From: Alkalicaulis satelles
GTDB lineage: Bacteria > Pseudomonadota > Alphaproteobacteria > Caulobacterales > Maricaulaceae
Length of the DNA stretch: 64,000 bases
NCBI RefSeq assembly: GCF_008630495.1
Contig: NZ_VWOJ01000004.1
Span: 1-64,000 of the forward strand
Direction: 5' to 3'
Positions 36,432 through 45,149 of this stretch are shown in pieces. The position numbers were made by a program, and so were the translations under genes. Every line of letters begins with the position of its first letter. Position 1 is the first letter of the stretch. Below the pieces are notes generated by a model, which worked only from the letters and a program-made list of their open reading frames with translations, did not search any database and had not been told where the DNA came from.

Positions 36432-37433
36432 TCACCGCTCCAGCACGTTCCGGATCCAGGGCCCGAAGGGCGAACCGCCCAGCCAGGCGAGCTGGGCCTC
36501 CCGGCTGGCGTCATTGATGGCGAGCTGAGGCCGGACGCCCGGATGCACCGCGATGCGCAGGGGCCGCGCGCCCTGCGGCCTGGCGATCACATCTGCGATA
36601 GCGTGCGGGATGTCCATCGGATCGGTGTCGCCGCCCCCGCCGCGCGCTTCGCCCATCCCGGCGGTCAGCTCGGGATAGGCGGCCAGGGTCTCTTCCGGCG
36701 TGCGGTCACGCAGCGACGCGGCCAGCGCGCTGGCGTTATTCCAGATTTCAGTCGGGTAGCCGCCCGGCTGGATGATCGTCACATCAATGCCGTGGGGGAC
36801 CAGCTCATAGGCCATCGCCTCGCTCATGGCCTCCAGCGCAAACTTGGTCGGCGAGTAATGGCCCAGGCCCGGCGCGATCACCCGGCCGAGCTGGGAGGAT
36901 ATTTGCACGATCAGGCCACGGCCCGCCGCGCGCATCGCCGGCAGGACGGCGCGCGCCATGCGATGGGGACCGTAGGTATTGGTCTCGAACATGAGGCGCG
37001 TCGCCTCCATGTCCTGCACCTCGACCGGACTGCCCAGCCCGATGCCGGCGTTATTGATCAGCACGTCCAGCGTTCCGCCCGTCGCCTCCAGGACAGTCGC
37101 CACGCCGCGCGCAACGCTGTCATCGGACGTGACATCGATCTCCACCACGTCGATGGCGAGCCCCTCGGCCTCGGCCAGCGCCGTCAGCTCATCAGCCTCT
37201 GGCCGGGGCAGGTTGCGCATGGACGCAAACACCCGCGCGCCCAGCCGCGCATAATATTCCGCCCCGAGCCGCCCGAAACCGGAGGACGCGCCGGTGATCA
37301 ATATGGTCTGGCCTTCAAGGGAGCGCTCGCCCTCGCGCGCTGCGCCCAGGGCCGCCGGCGCTGCGCTGGCCGCGCCCATCACCGCCGCTGAACCCCCCAG
37401 CAATTGCCGCCGGTTTACGCCCTGTCTGGCCAT
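36432..37433 (-). CDS. Tat-exported short-chain dehydrogenase
   Basis: A 333-residue SDR with an N-terminal twin-arginine signal (VNRRQLLGGSAAVMG followed by an Ala-rich hydrophobic stretch), so it is likely exported folded with its cofactor. The nucleotide motif is TGASSGFG; NNAGIG and the catalytic Tyr/Lys in YSPTKFALEAM are present. Tat signals are unusual for SDRs, which are normally cytosolic. The substrate is unknown. It is divergent from the cytosine methyltransferase gene. Confidence 0.82.
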   Translation of the reverse strand: MARQGVNRRQLLGGSAAVMGAASAAPAALGAAREGERSLEGQTILITGASSGFGRLGAEYYARLGARVFASMRNLPRPEADELTALAEAEGLAIDVVEIDVTSDDSVARGVATVLEATGGTLDVLINNAGIGLGSPVEVQDMEATRLMFETNTYGPHRMARAVLPAMRAAGRGLIVQISSQLGRVIAPGLGHYSPTKFALEAMSEAMAYELVPHGIDVTIIQPGGYPTEIWNNASALAASLRDRTPEETLAAYPELTAGMGEARGGGGDTDPMDIPHAIADVIARPQGARPLRIAVHPGVRPQLAINDASREAQLAWLGGSPFGPWIRNVLER

Positions 37434-37561
37434 GTCGTCGTCTCCTCAATGCCTTTGGCGTTCACGATAGGCAGATCACGCCGGAAGACAAACCACCTTG
37501 ATGGCTCCCGCGCCACACCGCCACGCTTCGCGCGGGCGCGCATCACGCTATGCTGGCGCGC

Positions 37562-38725
37562 ATGAGCGCTGATTCCCGATACGGCTTTTATGAATTCTTC
37601 TGCGGCGGCGGCATGGCCCGTCTGGGGCTGGGGCGGCGCTGGCGGTGTGATTTCGCCAATGATATCGACCCGGACAAGCTGGCGGCCTACCGGGCCAATT
37701 TCGGCGACGATGATCTGCGGCCTGGCGATGTGGCCGGGGTGGCGCCCGATGAACTGCCCGGCTTTGCCGATCTCGCCTGGGCGAGCTTTCCCTGTCAGGA
37801 CCTGTCGCTGGCCGGCCCGCGCAGCGGACTGAAAGGCGCGCGCTCGGGCGTGTTCTACAGCTTCTGGCGCCTGATCGAGGCTCTGCAGGCCGAGGGCCGG
37901 GCGCCGCGCCTGATCGGGCTGGAGAATGTGCCGGGCCTTCTGACCTGTTCGGGCGGTGATGATTTCACCGCGCTGTGCGCCGCGCTGGATGAGGGCGGCT
38001 ACCGCTTCGGGGCGCTGGAGATTGATGCGCGCTGGTTCACGCCCCAGTCGCGCCCGCGCCTGTTCGTGATCGCCCTGCGCAAGGACATCCCCATCCCCGC
38101 CGATCTGGCGCTGGACGATGCGCCCGGCCACCTCTCCCCCTTCCACACCGGCGCGGTGCAGAGGGCGGCCCGGCGCCTGCCTGAGCCTCTCAAGAAGAAC
38201 TGGGTGTGGTGGGCCTTGCCCGTGCCGCCGCGGCCCAACGAAACCCTGATCCACAAGATCGAAGCGCCGCGCGCCGTGCCCTGGCACAGCCCGGAAGAGA
38301 CGCGCCGCCTGGTGGAGATGATGAACGCGCCGTCCAGAGCGCGCCTCAGGGAGGCCCGCAAGGCCGAAGGCCCGGTGGCCGGGGCGCTCTACCGCCGCAT
38401 GCGGGTGGAGAACGGCGTCAAGGTGCAGCGCGCCGAGGCGCGCTTTGACGGGCTGGCCGGTTGCCTGCGCACGCCCGGCGGCGGGTCGTCGCGCCAGTTC
38501 GTGGTCTGGGTCAGGAACGGCCGGGTGCGCACCCGGCCCATGACAGCGCGCGAATACGCCCGCCTGATGGGCCTGCCGGAGGACTACAAACTGCCGGCGC
38601 GCGAGAGCGCGGCGCTGCACCTGTCGGGTGATGGCGTGTCGGTGGATGTGGTGGCGTTCCTGCGCGAAAATCTGTTCGAACCGGTGCTGGACCACGCGCG
38701 CGCCTGCGCGCTGGCGGCGGAGTAG
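37562..38725 (+). CDS. dcm: DNA (cytosine-5-)-methyltransferase
   Basis: A C5-cytosine methyltransferase of 387 residues from the ATG at 37562 (MSADSRYGFYEFFCGGG). Motif I is EFFCGGGMARLGLG; motif IV is SFPCQDLS with catalytic C78; motif VI is ENVPG at 121; motif VIII is QSRPR at 162. The target-recognition region lies at about 190-320, and motif X is near the C-terminus. No cognate restriction endonuclease is visible. A Vsr gene two cistrons later suggests a Dcm-type solitary enzyme. The next start is four bases after its stop. Confidence 0.93.
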   Translation: MSADSRYGFYEFFCGGGMARLGLGRRWRCDFANDIDPDKLAAYRANFGDDDLRPGDVAGVAPDELPGFADLAWASFPCQDLSLAGPRSGLKGARSGVFYSFWRLIEALQAEGRAPRLIGLENVPGLLTCSGGDDFTALCAALDEGGYRFGALEIDARWFTPQSRPRLFVIALRKDIPIPADLALDDAPGHLSPFHTGAVQRAARRLPEPLKKNWVWWALPVPPRPNETLIHKIEAPRAVPWHSPEETRRLVEMMNAPSRARLREARKAEGPVAGALYRRMRVENGVKVQRAEARFDGLAGCLRTPGGGSSRQFVVWVRNGRVRTRPMTAREYARLMGLPEDYKLPARESAALHLSGDGVSVDVVAFLRENLFEPVLDHARACALAAE

Positions 38726-38729
38726 TTCG

Positions 38730-39911
38730 TTGCGTGTGGCGGTGGCCGGCAGCGGGATTGCGGGTCTGGCCAGCGCCGCCCGCCTCGCTCGCGCCGGTCA
38801 TGACGTGACGATCTTCGAACGCTTCGACGCGCCGCGCCCTGTGGGGGCGGGACTGCTCCTGCAGCCCAGCGGGCTCCAGGCGCTGGAGGGGCTCGATATC
38901 CGCGATCAGGTGGAGGCGCGCGGGGCGCATGTCTCGCGCCTGATCGGGCGCAATATGCGCGGGCGCGCCGTGCTGGATTTGCGTTACAGGGATGCGCGCC
39001 GCGACGATTACGGCGTGGGCATTCACCGCGCCAGCCTGTTTGATCTCTTGCTCACCGCCGCGCGCGAGGCGGGCGCGCAGTTCCGCACGGGCTGCGACGT
39101 GGCCTCCATCGCGGGTATCGACACGGACGCGCCGCGCCTCTCTTTGGCGGGCGGGGAGGAGACGGATGGCTTTGATCTGGTGCTGGTGTGCGACGGCGCC
39201 CATTCGCGCCTGCGCCGGATCGTCTGCTCGCAGGCGCGCGAGCGGGTCTTCCCGTGGGGCGCGTTCTGGGCCATTCGCCCGGACCCGGACGGGGCGCGCG
39301 AGGGCGAGCTGGAGCAGGTCTATGACGGTTGCCGCATCATGATCGGGCTGTTGCCGGTTGGCGATAATCCGGCGGACGCCGAAGGGCGTCCGGGCGTGAG
39401 CGTTTTCTGGTCGGTGCGCGCCGATGCGCGCGAGGCGGTGCTGGCGGCGGGCGATGAGGCCTTCCGCGACGGGTTCGCGCGCTACTGGCCGCGCGCGGCG
39501 CGAGCGGTGGGAGATGCCGGGCTCGATGAGTTCGCCTATGCCGCCTATCAGGACGCCATCGTGCCGCGCTGGCGCCGGGGCCGGGTGATGCTGCTGGGCG
39601 ATGCCGCCCACGCCATGAGCCCGCAGCTGGGCCAGGGCGCCAATCTGGCCCTGTGCGACGCCGCGGCGCTGGCGCAGGCGTTTGCGGGCGAGGCGCGTGT
39701 CCTGCACGCCATGAAAAGCGCCGAGCGCGCGCGGCGTCCGGCCACCACCTATTACAGCCTGATGAGCCGGGCGCTGACGCCGGTCTTCCAGTCCTCCTCG
39801 AAGCTGCTGGGATGGGCGCGCGACATCGTGTTCAATCTCTCCGGCCGCCTGCCGGGCCTGCGCCACTGGATGGGCTGGACGCTCACGGGCCGCGGGCGCA
39901 TGCCATGGTGA
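38730..39911 (+). CDS. FAD-dependent monooxygenase
   Basis: A 393-residue class A flavin hydroxylase of the UbiH/salicylate hydroxylase superfamily. Motifs: GSGIAGLASA dinucleotide-binding loop at 7-16, VCDGAHSRLRR (DG motif), and LLGDAAHAMSPQLGQGANLALCDA (GD motif). The start is taken as TTG at 38730, seven bases after GGAG; GTG at 38736 is the alternative. It is tightly packed between dcm and vsr (four-base gap, seven-base overlap), so co-transcription is likely. Its substrate and any link to DNA modification are unknown. Confidence 0.85.
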   Translation: MRVAVAGSGIAGLASAARLARAGHDVTIFERFDAPRPVGAGLLLQPSGLQALEGLDIRDQVEARGAHVSRLIGRNMRGRAVLDLRYRDARRDDYGVGIHRASLFDLLLTAAREAGAQFRTGCDVASIAGIDTDAPRLSLAGGEETDGFDLVLVCDGAHSRLRRIVCSQARERVFPWGAFWAIRPDPDGAREGELEQVYDGCRIMIGLLPVGDNPADAEGRPGVSVFWSVRADAREAVLAAGDEAFRDGFARYWPRAARAVGDAGLDEFAYAAYQDAIVPRWRRGRVMLLGDAAHAMSPQLGQGANLALCDAAALAQAFAGEARVLHAMKSAERARRPATTYYSLMSRALTPVFQSSSKLLGWARDIVFNLSGRLPGLRHWMGWTLTGRGRMPW

Positions 39912-40357
39912 GCGGGCCGGGCAGCGACGTCTTCACCCCCGCCCAGCGCTCGGCGGTCATGGCGGCGGTGAAGGGGCGCGACACAAGGCCGGAAATGATC
40001 GTGCGCAGGCTGGTCCATGGCCTGGGCTATCGCTTCCGCCTGCACCGCAAGGATTTGCCCGGCAGGCCGGACCTGGTGTTCGCCGGCCGGCGCAAGGTGA
40101 TTTTCGTCCACGGATGCTTCTGGCATGGCCATGACTGCGCACGCGGGCGCCGCGAGCCGAAGCAGAACGCCGATTACTGGCGCGCCAAGATCGCCCGCAA
40201 TGTGGCGCGCGATGCGGCCAGCCTCGCCGCCCTCGAGGCGGACGGCTGGCAGGCTCTGGTCGTGTGGGAGTGCGCACTGAAGGACCGCGAAGCGCTGGCC
40301 GCGCGCCTGCAGGCGTTTCTCGGCCCGCCGGGCGGGCGATCAGCGCGGCGCGTTTGA
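39905..40357 (+). CDS. vsr: Very short patch repair endonuclease Vsr
   Basis: Vsr nicks DNA 5' of the T in T:G mismatches produced by deamination of 5-methylcytosine. The 150-residue protein starts MVSGPGSDVFTPAQRSAVM and carries TRPEMIVRRLVHGLGYRFRLHRKDLPGRPDLVF with catalytic-type D56, then FVHGCFWHGHDC with the family histidines and zinc-binding cysteine residues. The ATG lies inside the last codons of the monooxygenase gene (seven-base overlap). It is downstream of the methyltransferase whose damage it would repair. Confidence 0.93.
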   Translation: MVSGPGSDVFTPAQRSAVMAAVKGRDTRPEMIVRRLVHGLGYRFRLHRKDLPGRPDLVFAGRRKVIFVHGCFWHGHDCARGRREPKQNADYWRAKIARNVARDAASLAALEADGWQALVVWECALKDREALAARLQAFLGPPGGRSARRV

Positions 40358-40419
40358 CGCCTGACCCCAGCCGGTCTAAAGCCGCCATCCCTTGATCCTG
40401 CAGCAGGCCGCGTCCCGCC

Positions 40420-41766
40420 ATGACCGTGAAAGTCCGCTTCGCCCCGAGCCCGACCGGGCGCCTTCATGTGGGCAATGTGCGCACCGCGCTGATGAACGTG
40501 CTGTTCGCGCGCGCCCAGGGCGGCAAGGTGCTCCTGCGCATCGATGACACCGATCTGGAGCGCTCCACGGCCGAATACGAGCAGGGCATCAAGGATGACC
40601 TGACCTGGCTCGGCCTGCACTGGGACGAGACCTTCAACCAGTCCCACCATTTCGACCAGTATGAAGCGGCCAAGGCGCGCCTTGTGGAGGCCGGCTATCT
40701 CTATCCCTGCTACGAGACCGAGGACGAGCTGGAGCGCAAGCGCAAGATCCAGCGCGCCCAAGGCAAGCCGCCGGTCTATGACCGCGCCGCGCTGAGCCTC
40801 ACCGAGGCCGACCGCGCCAAGCTGGAGGCCGAAGGGCGCACGCCCCACTGGCGCTTCAAGCTGTCGGGCGGGCGCATTGAATGGACCGATCTGGTGCGCG
40901 GACCCAGCCATATCGAGACCAGCTCGGTCTCCGACCCGATCCTGATCCGCGCCGATGGCAGCTATCTCTACACACTGCCCAGCGTGGTCGATGATCTGGA
41001 CGCGGCCATCACCCACATCATCCGCGGCGAGGACCACGTCACCAATTCGGCCGCCCAGATCGAGATTTTCGAGGCGCTGGGCGGCAAGGGCGCCGCGCCG
41101 CAAATGGGCCATCACCCGCTGCTGGTGGGCAAGGATGGCGAGAAACTCTCCAAGCGCCTGGGCTCGCTCTCGGTGCAGGGCCTGCGCGAGGAGGAGGGGA
41201 TCGAGCCCCTGGCGGTGCTGTCGCTGCTGGCCAAGCTGGGCACCTCCGATCCGGTGGAGCCGCGTGGCTCTTTTGAGGCGCTGGCGGCCGATTTCGATCT
41301 GGCCAAGCTGTCGCGCACCCCGGCGCGCTTTGATCCGGCGGAGCTGGAGCGCCTGAACGCCAAGTTGGTTCATGATCTGAACTATTTGGATGTGAAAGAT
41401 AAGCTCGCGGCCATCAACGCCGATGGCGGCGAGGCGTTCTGGAACGCCGTGCGCGCCAATCTCACCCGGGTGCGCGATGCGGCCGAATGGCGCCAGCTGG
41501 TGGACGGCCCGGTCACCCCGGTGATCGAGGATGCGGAGTTCTGCGCCGCCGCCGCCGGCCTGCTGCCCGAAGGGACGCTGGACGGCGACAGCTGGGGCGC
41601 CTGGACCGGCGCGGTCAAGGCGGCCACGGGCCGCAAAGGCAAGGATCTGTTCATGCCGCTGCGCCTGGCGCTGACCGGTCAGCCGCGCGGTCCTGAAATG
41701 GCCGTGCTGCTGCCCCTGATCGGCGCGGACAAGGCCCGCGCAAGGTTGTCGGGCAAGACCGTCTAG
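40420..41766 (+). CDS. gltX: Glutamate--tRNA ligase
   Basis: Class I aminoacyl-tRNA synthetase charging tRNA-Glu, 448 residues. The HIGH-type motif is in [16 protein letters not shown] (8-23), and the KMSKS-type motif is KLSKR at 242-246. [10 protein letters not shown] follows the first motif. Alphaproteobacteria often have two GltX copies, one of which may also charge tRNA-Gln; which this one is cannot be decided. Its last four bases overlap the stop of the GNAT gene on the other strand. Confidence 0.95.
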   Translation: MTVKVRFAPSPTGRLHVGNVRTALMNVLFARAQGGKVLLRIDDTDLERSTAEYEQGIKDDLTWLGLHWDETFNQSHHFDQYEAAKARLVEAGYLYPCYETEDELERKRKIQRAQGKPPVYDRAALSLTEADRAKLEAEGRTPHWRFKLSGGRIEWTDLVRGPSHIETSSVSDPILIRADGSYLYTLPSVVDDLDAAITHIIRGEDHVTNSAAQIEIFEALGGKGAAPQMGHHPLLVGKDGEKLSKRLGSLSVQGLREEEGIEPLAVLSLLAKLGTSDPVEPRGSFEALAADFDLAKLSRTPARFDPAELERLNAKLVHDLNYLDVKDKLAAINADGGEAFWNAVRANLTRVRDAAEWRQLVDGPVTPVIEDAEFCAAAAGLLPEGTLDGDSWGAWTGAVKAATGRKGKDLFMPLRLALTGQPRGPEMAVLLPLIGADKARARLSGKTV

Positions 41767-42299
41767 GTTTTCCGCCCCCGCCACAGCACCAGCGTGGCGT
41801 GGTCGCCCAGCTGGGCGGTTTGTGCGCCGCCATAGCCCAGCTTGCGCGCCACATTGAGCGAGGCGGCGTTATCGGGATCGATGAGGCAGCAGGTTTGCGG
41901 CGCGTCCAGCTCACGGTCCGCCCAGTCCAGCACTGCGCCCATGGCCTCGGTGGCGTAGCCGCGTCCATGCACGCGCGGGCTCAGCACCCAGCCCGCTTCG
42001 GGAATGCCTGAGATATCCACGCTGAGATCGCGCCTGAAATCGGCCAGGCCCACCTGACCGGCGAAGGAGCCGGTCTCGCGCTCGGTCATCGTCCAGTAGC
42101 CATAGCCCAGTAGCGCCCAGAGCCCGGGAAAACGCAGCATGCGCCCCCAGCTTTCCGACGGCGTGGAGACCCGCCCGCCAATATGGCGCACCACGCGCGC
42201 ATCGCCCCATAGCGCCGCGCACGCCTCGAAATCCTCGGCGCGGGTTTCACGCAAGATCAGGCGCGGGGTTTCAAGAACCGGCGTCAGGGCTGCGGTCAC
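41763..42299 (-). CDS. GNAT-family N-acetyltransferase
   Basis: A 178-residue acetyltransferase of the RimJ/RimL-like type: [23 protein letters not shown] at the start, [17 protein letters not shown] (acetyl-CoA binding R/Q-x-x-G-x-G/A region) at about 105-121, and [18 protein letters not shown] near the end. The substrate is unknown. It is seven bases downstream of the DUF1330 gene and converges with gltX, overlapping it by four bases. Confidence 0.88.
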   Translation of the reverse strand: MTAALTPVLETPRLILRETRAEDFEACAALWGDARVVRHIGGRVSTPSESWGRMLRFPGLWALLGYGYWTMTERETGSFAGQVGLADFRRDLSVDISGIPEAGWVLSPRVHGRGYATEAMGAVLDWADRELDAPQTCCLIDPDNAASLNVARKLGYGGAQTAQLGDHATLVLWRGRKT

Positions 42300-42306
42300 G
42301 GATGGC

Positions 42307-42753
42307 TTACTCAGGCGAGGGGGGCAAAGCCGGGATCAGCACCACGTTGAAATCGCCCCATTCGCCGTCGATGCGCGCATCGGCCAGCGCGCGGTAATCG
42401 GGGTCGTCCCAGAAATCGCGGGCCGATTGCAGGTCCGGCCAGCGGCTGAGCACCACGGACTGAAATCCGGTCTCGCCCTCCAGCGTCTCCACCTCGCCGG
42501 TCACCGCCATATAGCGCCCGCCATGGCGCGCATAGAGATCGGGCAGGCCGGGCATATAGCCCGAGAAGAAGGCCGGGCGGTCATGGACCGTGCCCATTAC
42601 GATCATGTAGGCGCCGTCGGCTGGAGCCGGTTCCGCCGCAGCGGCGGATGACCCGCCCGCCGCGAACAGATGTCCCTGACCCAGCACCAGCCCCAGCGAC
42701 AGGCCAGCCAGACCCGCTCCGGCGGCGATCAGCACGCTTCGCACCACGCTCAT
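42307..42753 (-). CDS. DUF1330-family protein with N-terminal membrane anchor
   Basis: A 148-residue protein. Residues 5-27 form a hydrophobic signal or anchor. The DUF1330 ferredoxin-like domain follows: AYMIVMGTVHDRPAFFSGYMPGLPDLYARHGGRYMAV and FQSVVLSRWPDLQSARDFWDDPDY. DUF1330 proteins are usually soluble, about 95 residues and of unknown function; the export signal here is unusual. It is divergent from the DUF1838 gene, with an 18-bp palindrome between them. Confidence 0.82.
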   Translation of the reverse strand: MSVVRSVLIAAGAGLAGLSLGLVLGQGHLFAAGGSSAAAAEPAPADGAYMIVMGTVHDRPAFFSGYMPGLPDLYARHGGRYMAVTGEVETLEGETGFQSVVLSRWPDLQSARDFWDDPDYRALADARIDGEWGDFNVVLIPALPPSPE

Positions 42754-42802
42754 ATCATCCTCTCCCCGGCAAGCTGGCCTGTAGAATGCGGCAGGTGGCG
42801 CT

Positions 42803-42820
42803 GAAAAGATATATCTTTTC
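42803..42820. promoter_or_regulatory. 18-bp perfect palindrome between divergent genes
   Basis: GAAAAGATATATCTTTTC reads the same on both strands. It lies between the starts of the DUF1330 gene (50 bases away) and the DUF1838 gene (83 bases away), and its AT-richness stands out in this GC-rich genome. It is a candidate dimeric-regulator operator. No regulator gene is adjacent. Confidence 0.5.
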
Positions 42821-42903
42821 CATTCCCTCTTGCGCCAGCCTTGCTATCCTTGTCCGGACACGCGCCCGGATTCAATATGGGCGGGACAGGCGAGGAGACG
42901 ATG

Positions 42904-43704
42904 ATGACGGCCATGGTTATCAGGGGATTGGCGCTGGCGGGCGCGCTGATATGGAGCGGCGCGGCGCAAGCCGAAGAGACCGGCCCCTTCACCCAGGAGA
43001 TTTTTGACGCCTGGATGGAGGCGCGGGCCGGAAGCGGAGAGCCGGTCTACTGGTATTCCACCGGCACGGTGCGCGCCTATCCGTCCGGCGAGCTGCTCTA
43101 CACCATGGAAGGGTTCGACACTGCGGTGTCCTACCGGCCCGAAGGCCACGGCGCGCCCATCGCCCACCAGTATGGCCGCAAGATTTTCATCTATCGCGAT
43201 CCGGTCACTGGCGAGGTGGCGCGCGAGGCGGGCGGCATGGCCATCGACCCCATCGCCTATCCCTATCAGTTCATCGAATACCGGCTGGACGAGGGCCAGG
43301 TGATCGGCGTGGTCGAGCAGGGCTCGGGCGAGCGCATCCAGTCCATCGAGGCCGAGCCCATGAGCTGGCGCCGGATCGGCGACACCTATGTGTTCACAGC
43401 GCCGCTCTTCCTGGACTTCCCCATTCCCGGCACGGACCGGCGTGTGGAGGCGTGGGAGAATTATGACTTCTTCATCCAGCCCGAAGGCGTGGCGCGGCGC
43501 TATCAGCTGAGCTGGGCGCGCATCGGCCGCCTGCCGGCCTGGGCGCAAGGGCAGATGGCGGTGCTGCATCTGGTCAACTGGCGGGTGGACTCCTATGAGG
43601 ACCTGCCCGCCTCCATCCGCGAATACGTGGAGGCCGAAGCGCCGCTCTGGCTTGAGCCGCCGGCCGATCTGGACGCCATCCGCGCCCTGCAGGCCGGGGA
43701 GTAA
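42904..43704 (+). CDS. DUF1838-family secreted protein
   Basis: A 266-residue protein with a signal peptide (cleavage near GAAQA/EE). The body matches DUF1838: EPVYWYSTGTVRAYPSGELLYTMEGF, ENYDFFIQPEG and the C-terminal DSYEDLPASIREYVE. Adjacent ATGs at 42901 and 42904 are possible; AGGAG at 42893-42897 favours the second. Function is unknown; the family resembles heme or lipid-binding barrels only loosely. It is five bases from the next gene. Confidence 0.82.
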   Translation: MTAMVIRGLALAGALIWSGAAQAEETGPFTQEIFDAWMEARAGSGEPVYWYSTGTVRAYPSGELLYTMEGFDTAVSYRPEGHGAPIAHQYGRKIFIYRDPVTGEVAREAGGMAIDPIAYPYQFIEYRLDEGQVIGVVEQGSGERIQSIEAEPMSWRRIGDTYVFTAPLFLDFPIPGTDRRVEAWENYDFFIQPEGVARRYQLSWARIGRLPAWAQGQMAVLHLVNWRVDSYEDLPASIREYVEAEAPLWLEPPADLDAIRALQAGE

Positions 43705-43709
43705 GCGGG

Positions 43710-44426
43710 GTGGAGGCGGCCATCCGCAACACTGTGTGGCGCGCAGGCGCCGCTCTTAGCGCGTTGGGCCTGGCCGCCTGCACCGCTCCTCAGGGCGCGG
43801 GCGATGAACGCGCGCCTGACGCGCCCGCCGCTCAGGCGGCGGCGCTGGAGGGTGTGGCCATCGCCCGCCTCATGGCGGGCCGGTTCGACAATGCGGCGCA
43901 GTCAGAGGCTGACGGCCGTACGCGCCTGCATGTGATCCATGAGGCGGCGGCGAGCCAGGCGCTGCCCGGCGCGCTGATCTACGCCCAGCTGCATACCGGC
44001 GGGCCGGACGGGCCGGTCTACCGCCAGCGCCTCTATCAGTTCGCCGATGCGCCGGGCCCGGACGGGCGCCTTGCAATGGCGGTGTGGACGCTGCGCGATC
44101 CGGCGGCGTTTGCAGATGAGGATGAGCGTCCGGCTATGCTGTCTCAGCTGACGCCAGATGCGCTGGAGCGCTTTGATCCGGGCTGCGACTTCCACTGGAC
44201 GGGCGATGGCGGCCTCTATCGCGGCGAGATTTCCAAGGGCGATTGCCGCATGATCTCGCGCCGCTCCGGACGCGAGCTGGTGGTGACGGCTGAATTCACC
44301 ATCTCGGCCGACCTCTTCACCCATGGCGAGGCCGGGCGCTATGGCGATGACGGCGAGTACGCATTCGCGCCTGAAGGCGGGATCGATAATCACTATGACC
44401 GGCTGACCGAACTGCCGAGGGACTGA
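43710..44426 (+). CDS. CpcT/CpeT-like lipoprotein
   Basis: A 238-residue protein with a lipoprotein signal (ALSALGLAAC, C24) and a GTG start. The mature part resembles the CpcT/CpeT chromophore lyase family: ARLMAGRFDNAAQSEAD, GALIYAQLHTG, YRQRLYQFAD and FDPGCDFHWTGDGGLYRGEI. In cyanobacteria these attach bilins to phycobiliproteins. No phycobiliproteins are expected here, so a different lipocalin-like ligand-binding role is likely. It forms an operon with the DUF1838 gene. Confidence 0.75.
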   Translation: MEAAIRNTVWRAGAALSALGLAACTAPQGAGDERAPDAPAAQAAALEGVAIARLMAGRFDNAAQSEADGRTRLHVIHEAAASQALPGALIYAQLHTGGPDGPVYRQRLYQFADAPGPDGRLAMAVWTLRDPAAFADEDERPAMLSQLTPDALERFDPGCDFHWTGDGGLYRGEISKGDCRMISRRSGRELVVTAEFTISADLFTHGEAGRYGDDGEYAFAPEGGIDNHYDRLTELPRD

Positions 44427-44437
44427 AAAGCACACCC

Positions 44438-45136
44438 ATGACCCAGAGATTCGAGCCGACCATGATCCGGTCTGACAAGACCGCCCGGGAGATTTTCGAG
44501 GAGGTGCGCGCCAATCCCGCCCGCGCCCGGTTCGGCTTTGGCGGCAAGATCGCCATCGTCAATGTGGACCCGCAAAAGGCCTATACGCGCCCGGACCTGT
44601 TTCCCAAGACCGCCTATGTGACCGATCCCGACCAGCTCACCCATATCAACGCCATCTCGAAAGCGGCTCGAGCCAAGGGGCTGCCGGTGGTGTGGACCCG
44701 CGTGGCCTATATGGACAATGCCGCGGACGCAGGGGTGTGGGGCACGCGCACCGATACGCCCGACAGCCTGCAGAACATCAAATACGGCTCGCCGCGCCAT
44801 GAATTCGACGACCGGGTGGAGATCGAGAGCGGCGTCGACGCGGTCTACACCAAGCGCATGCCGAGCGCCTTTTTCGAAACCCCGCTGGCGAGCTTTCTGA
44901 CCTGGCACCGGGTGGACACGGTGGTGATCACCGGCGGGTCCACATCGGGCTGCGTGCGCGCCACGGCGGTGGACGCGCTCTCCCACGGCTACCGCGCTAT
45001 CGTGCCCATGGAGTGCGTGGCCGACAAGCACGAGAGCTATCACTTCGCCAACCTCACCGACCTCCAGCTCAAATACGCCGACGTGGTGGCGGTGAAAGAG
45101 GTGTATGAGTGGATTGAAGGCTACGGGGGCGAGTGA
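44438..45136 (+). CDS. Cysteine hydrolase, N-carbamoylsarcosine amidohydrolase-like
   Basis: A 232-residue isochorismatase-fold amidohydrolase. The catalytic triad is visible as D44 (IVNVDPQKAYT), K139 (VYTKRMPS) and C172 (GSTSGCVRAT). The Lys-Cys spacing of 33 equals that I recall for Arthrobacter N-carbamoylsarcosine amidase. It probably releases ammonia and CO2 from a carbamoyl amino acid or a related ureide. Two PuuE-like hydrolases follow, with a repeat element in the gap. Confidence 0.85.
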   Translation: MTQRFEPTMIRSDKTAREIFEEVRANPARARFGFGGKIAIVNVDPQKAYTRPDLFPKTAYVTDPDQLTHINAISKAARAKGLPVVWTRVAYMDNAADAGVWGTRTDTPDSLQNIKYGSPRHEFDDRVEIESGVDAVYTKRMPSAFFETPLASFLTWHRVDTVVITGGSTSGCVRATAVDALSHGYRAIVPMECVADKHESYHFANLTDLQLKYADVVAVKEVYEWIEGYGGE

Positions 45137-45149
45137 TGATCAGCCGCGC

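Noticed and set aside
37562-40357. Reading dcm-vsr as a classical restriction-modification system
   Set aside because: No restriction endonuclease gene lies next to the methyltransferase; Vsr is a mismatch repair nuclease, and the third gene is a flavoenzyme.
43710-44426. Direct role in phycobilin attachment for the CpcT-like protein
   Set aside because: No phycobiliprotein, bilin synthesis or photosynthesis genes are visible, and the protein carries a lipoprotein signal.
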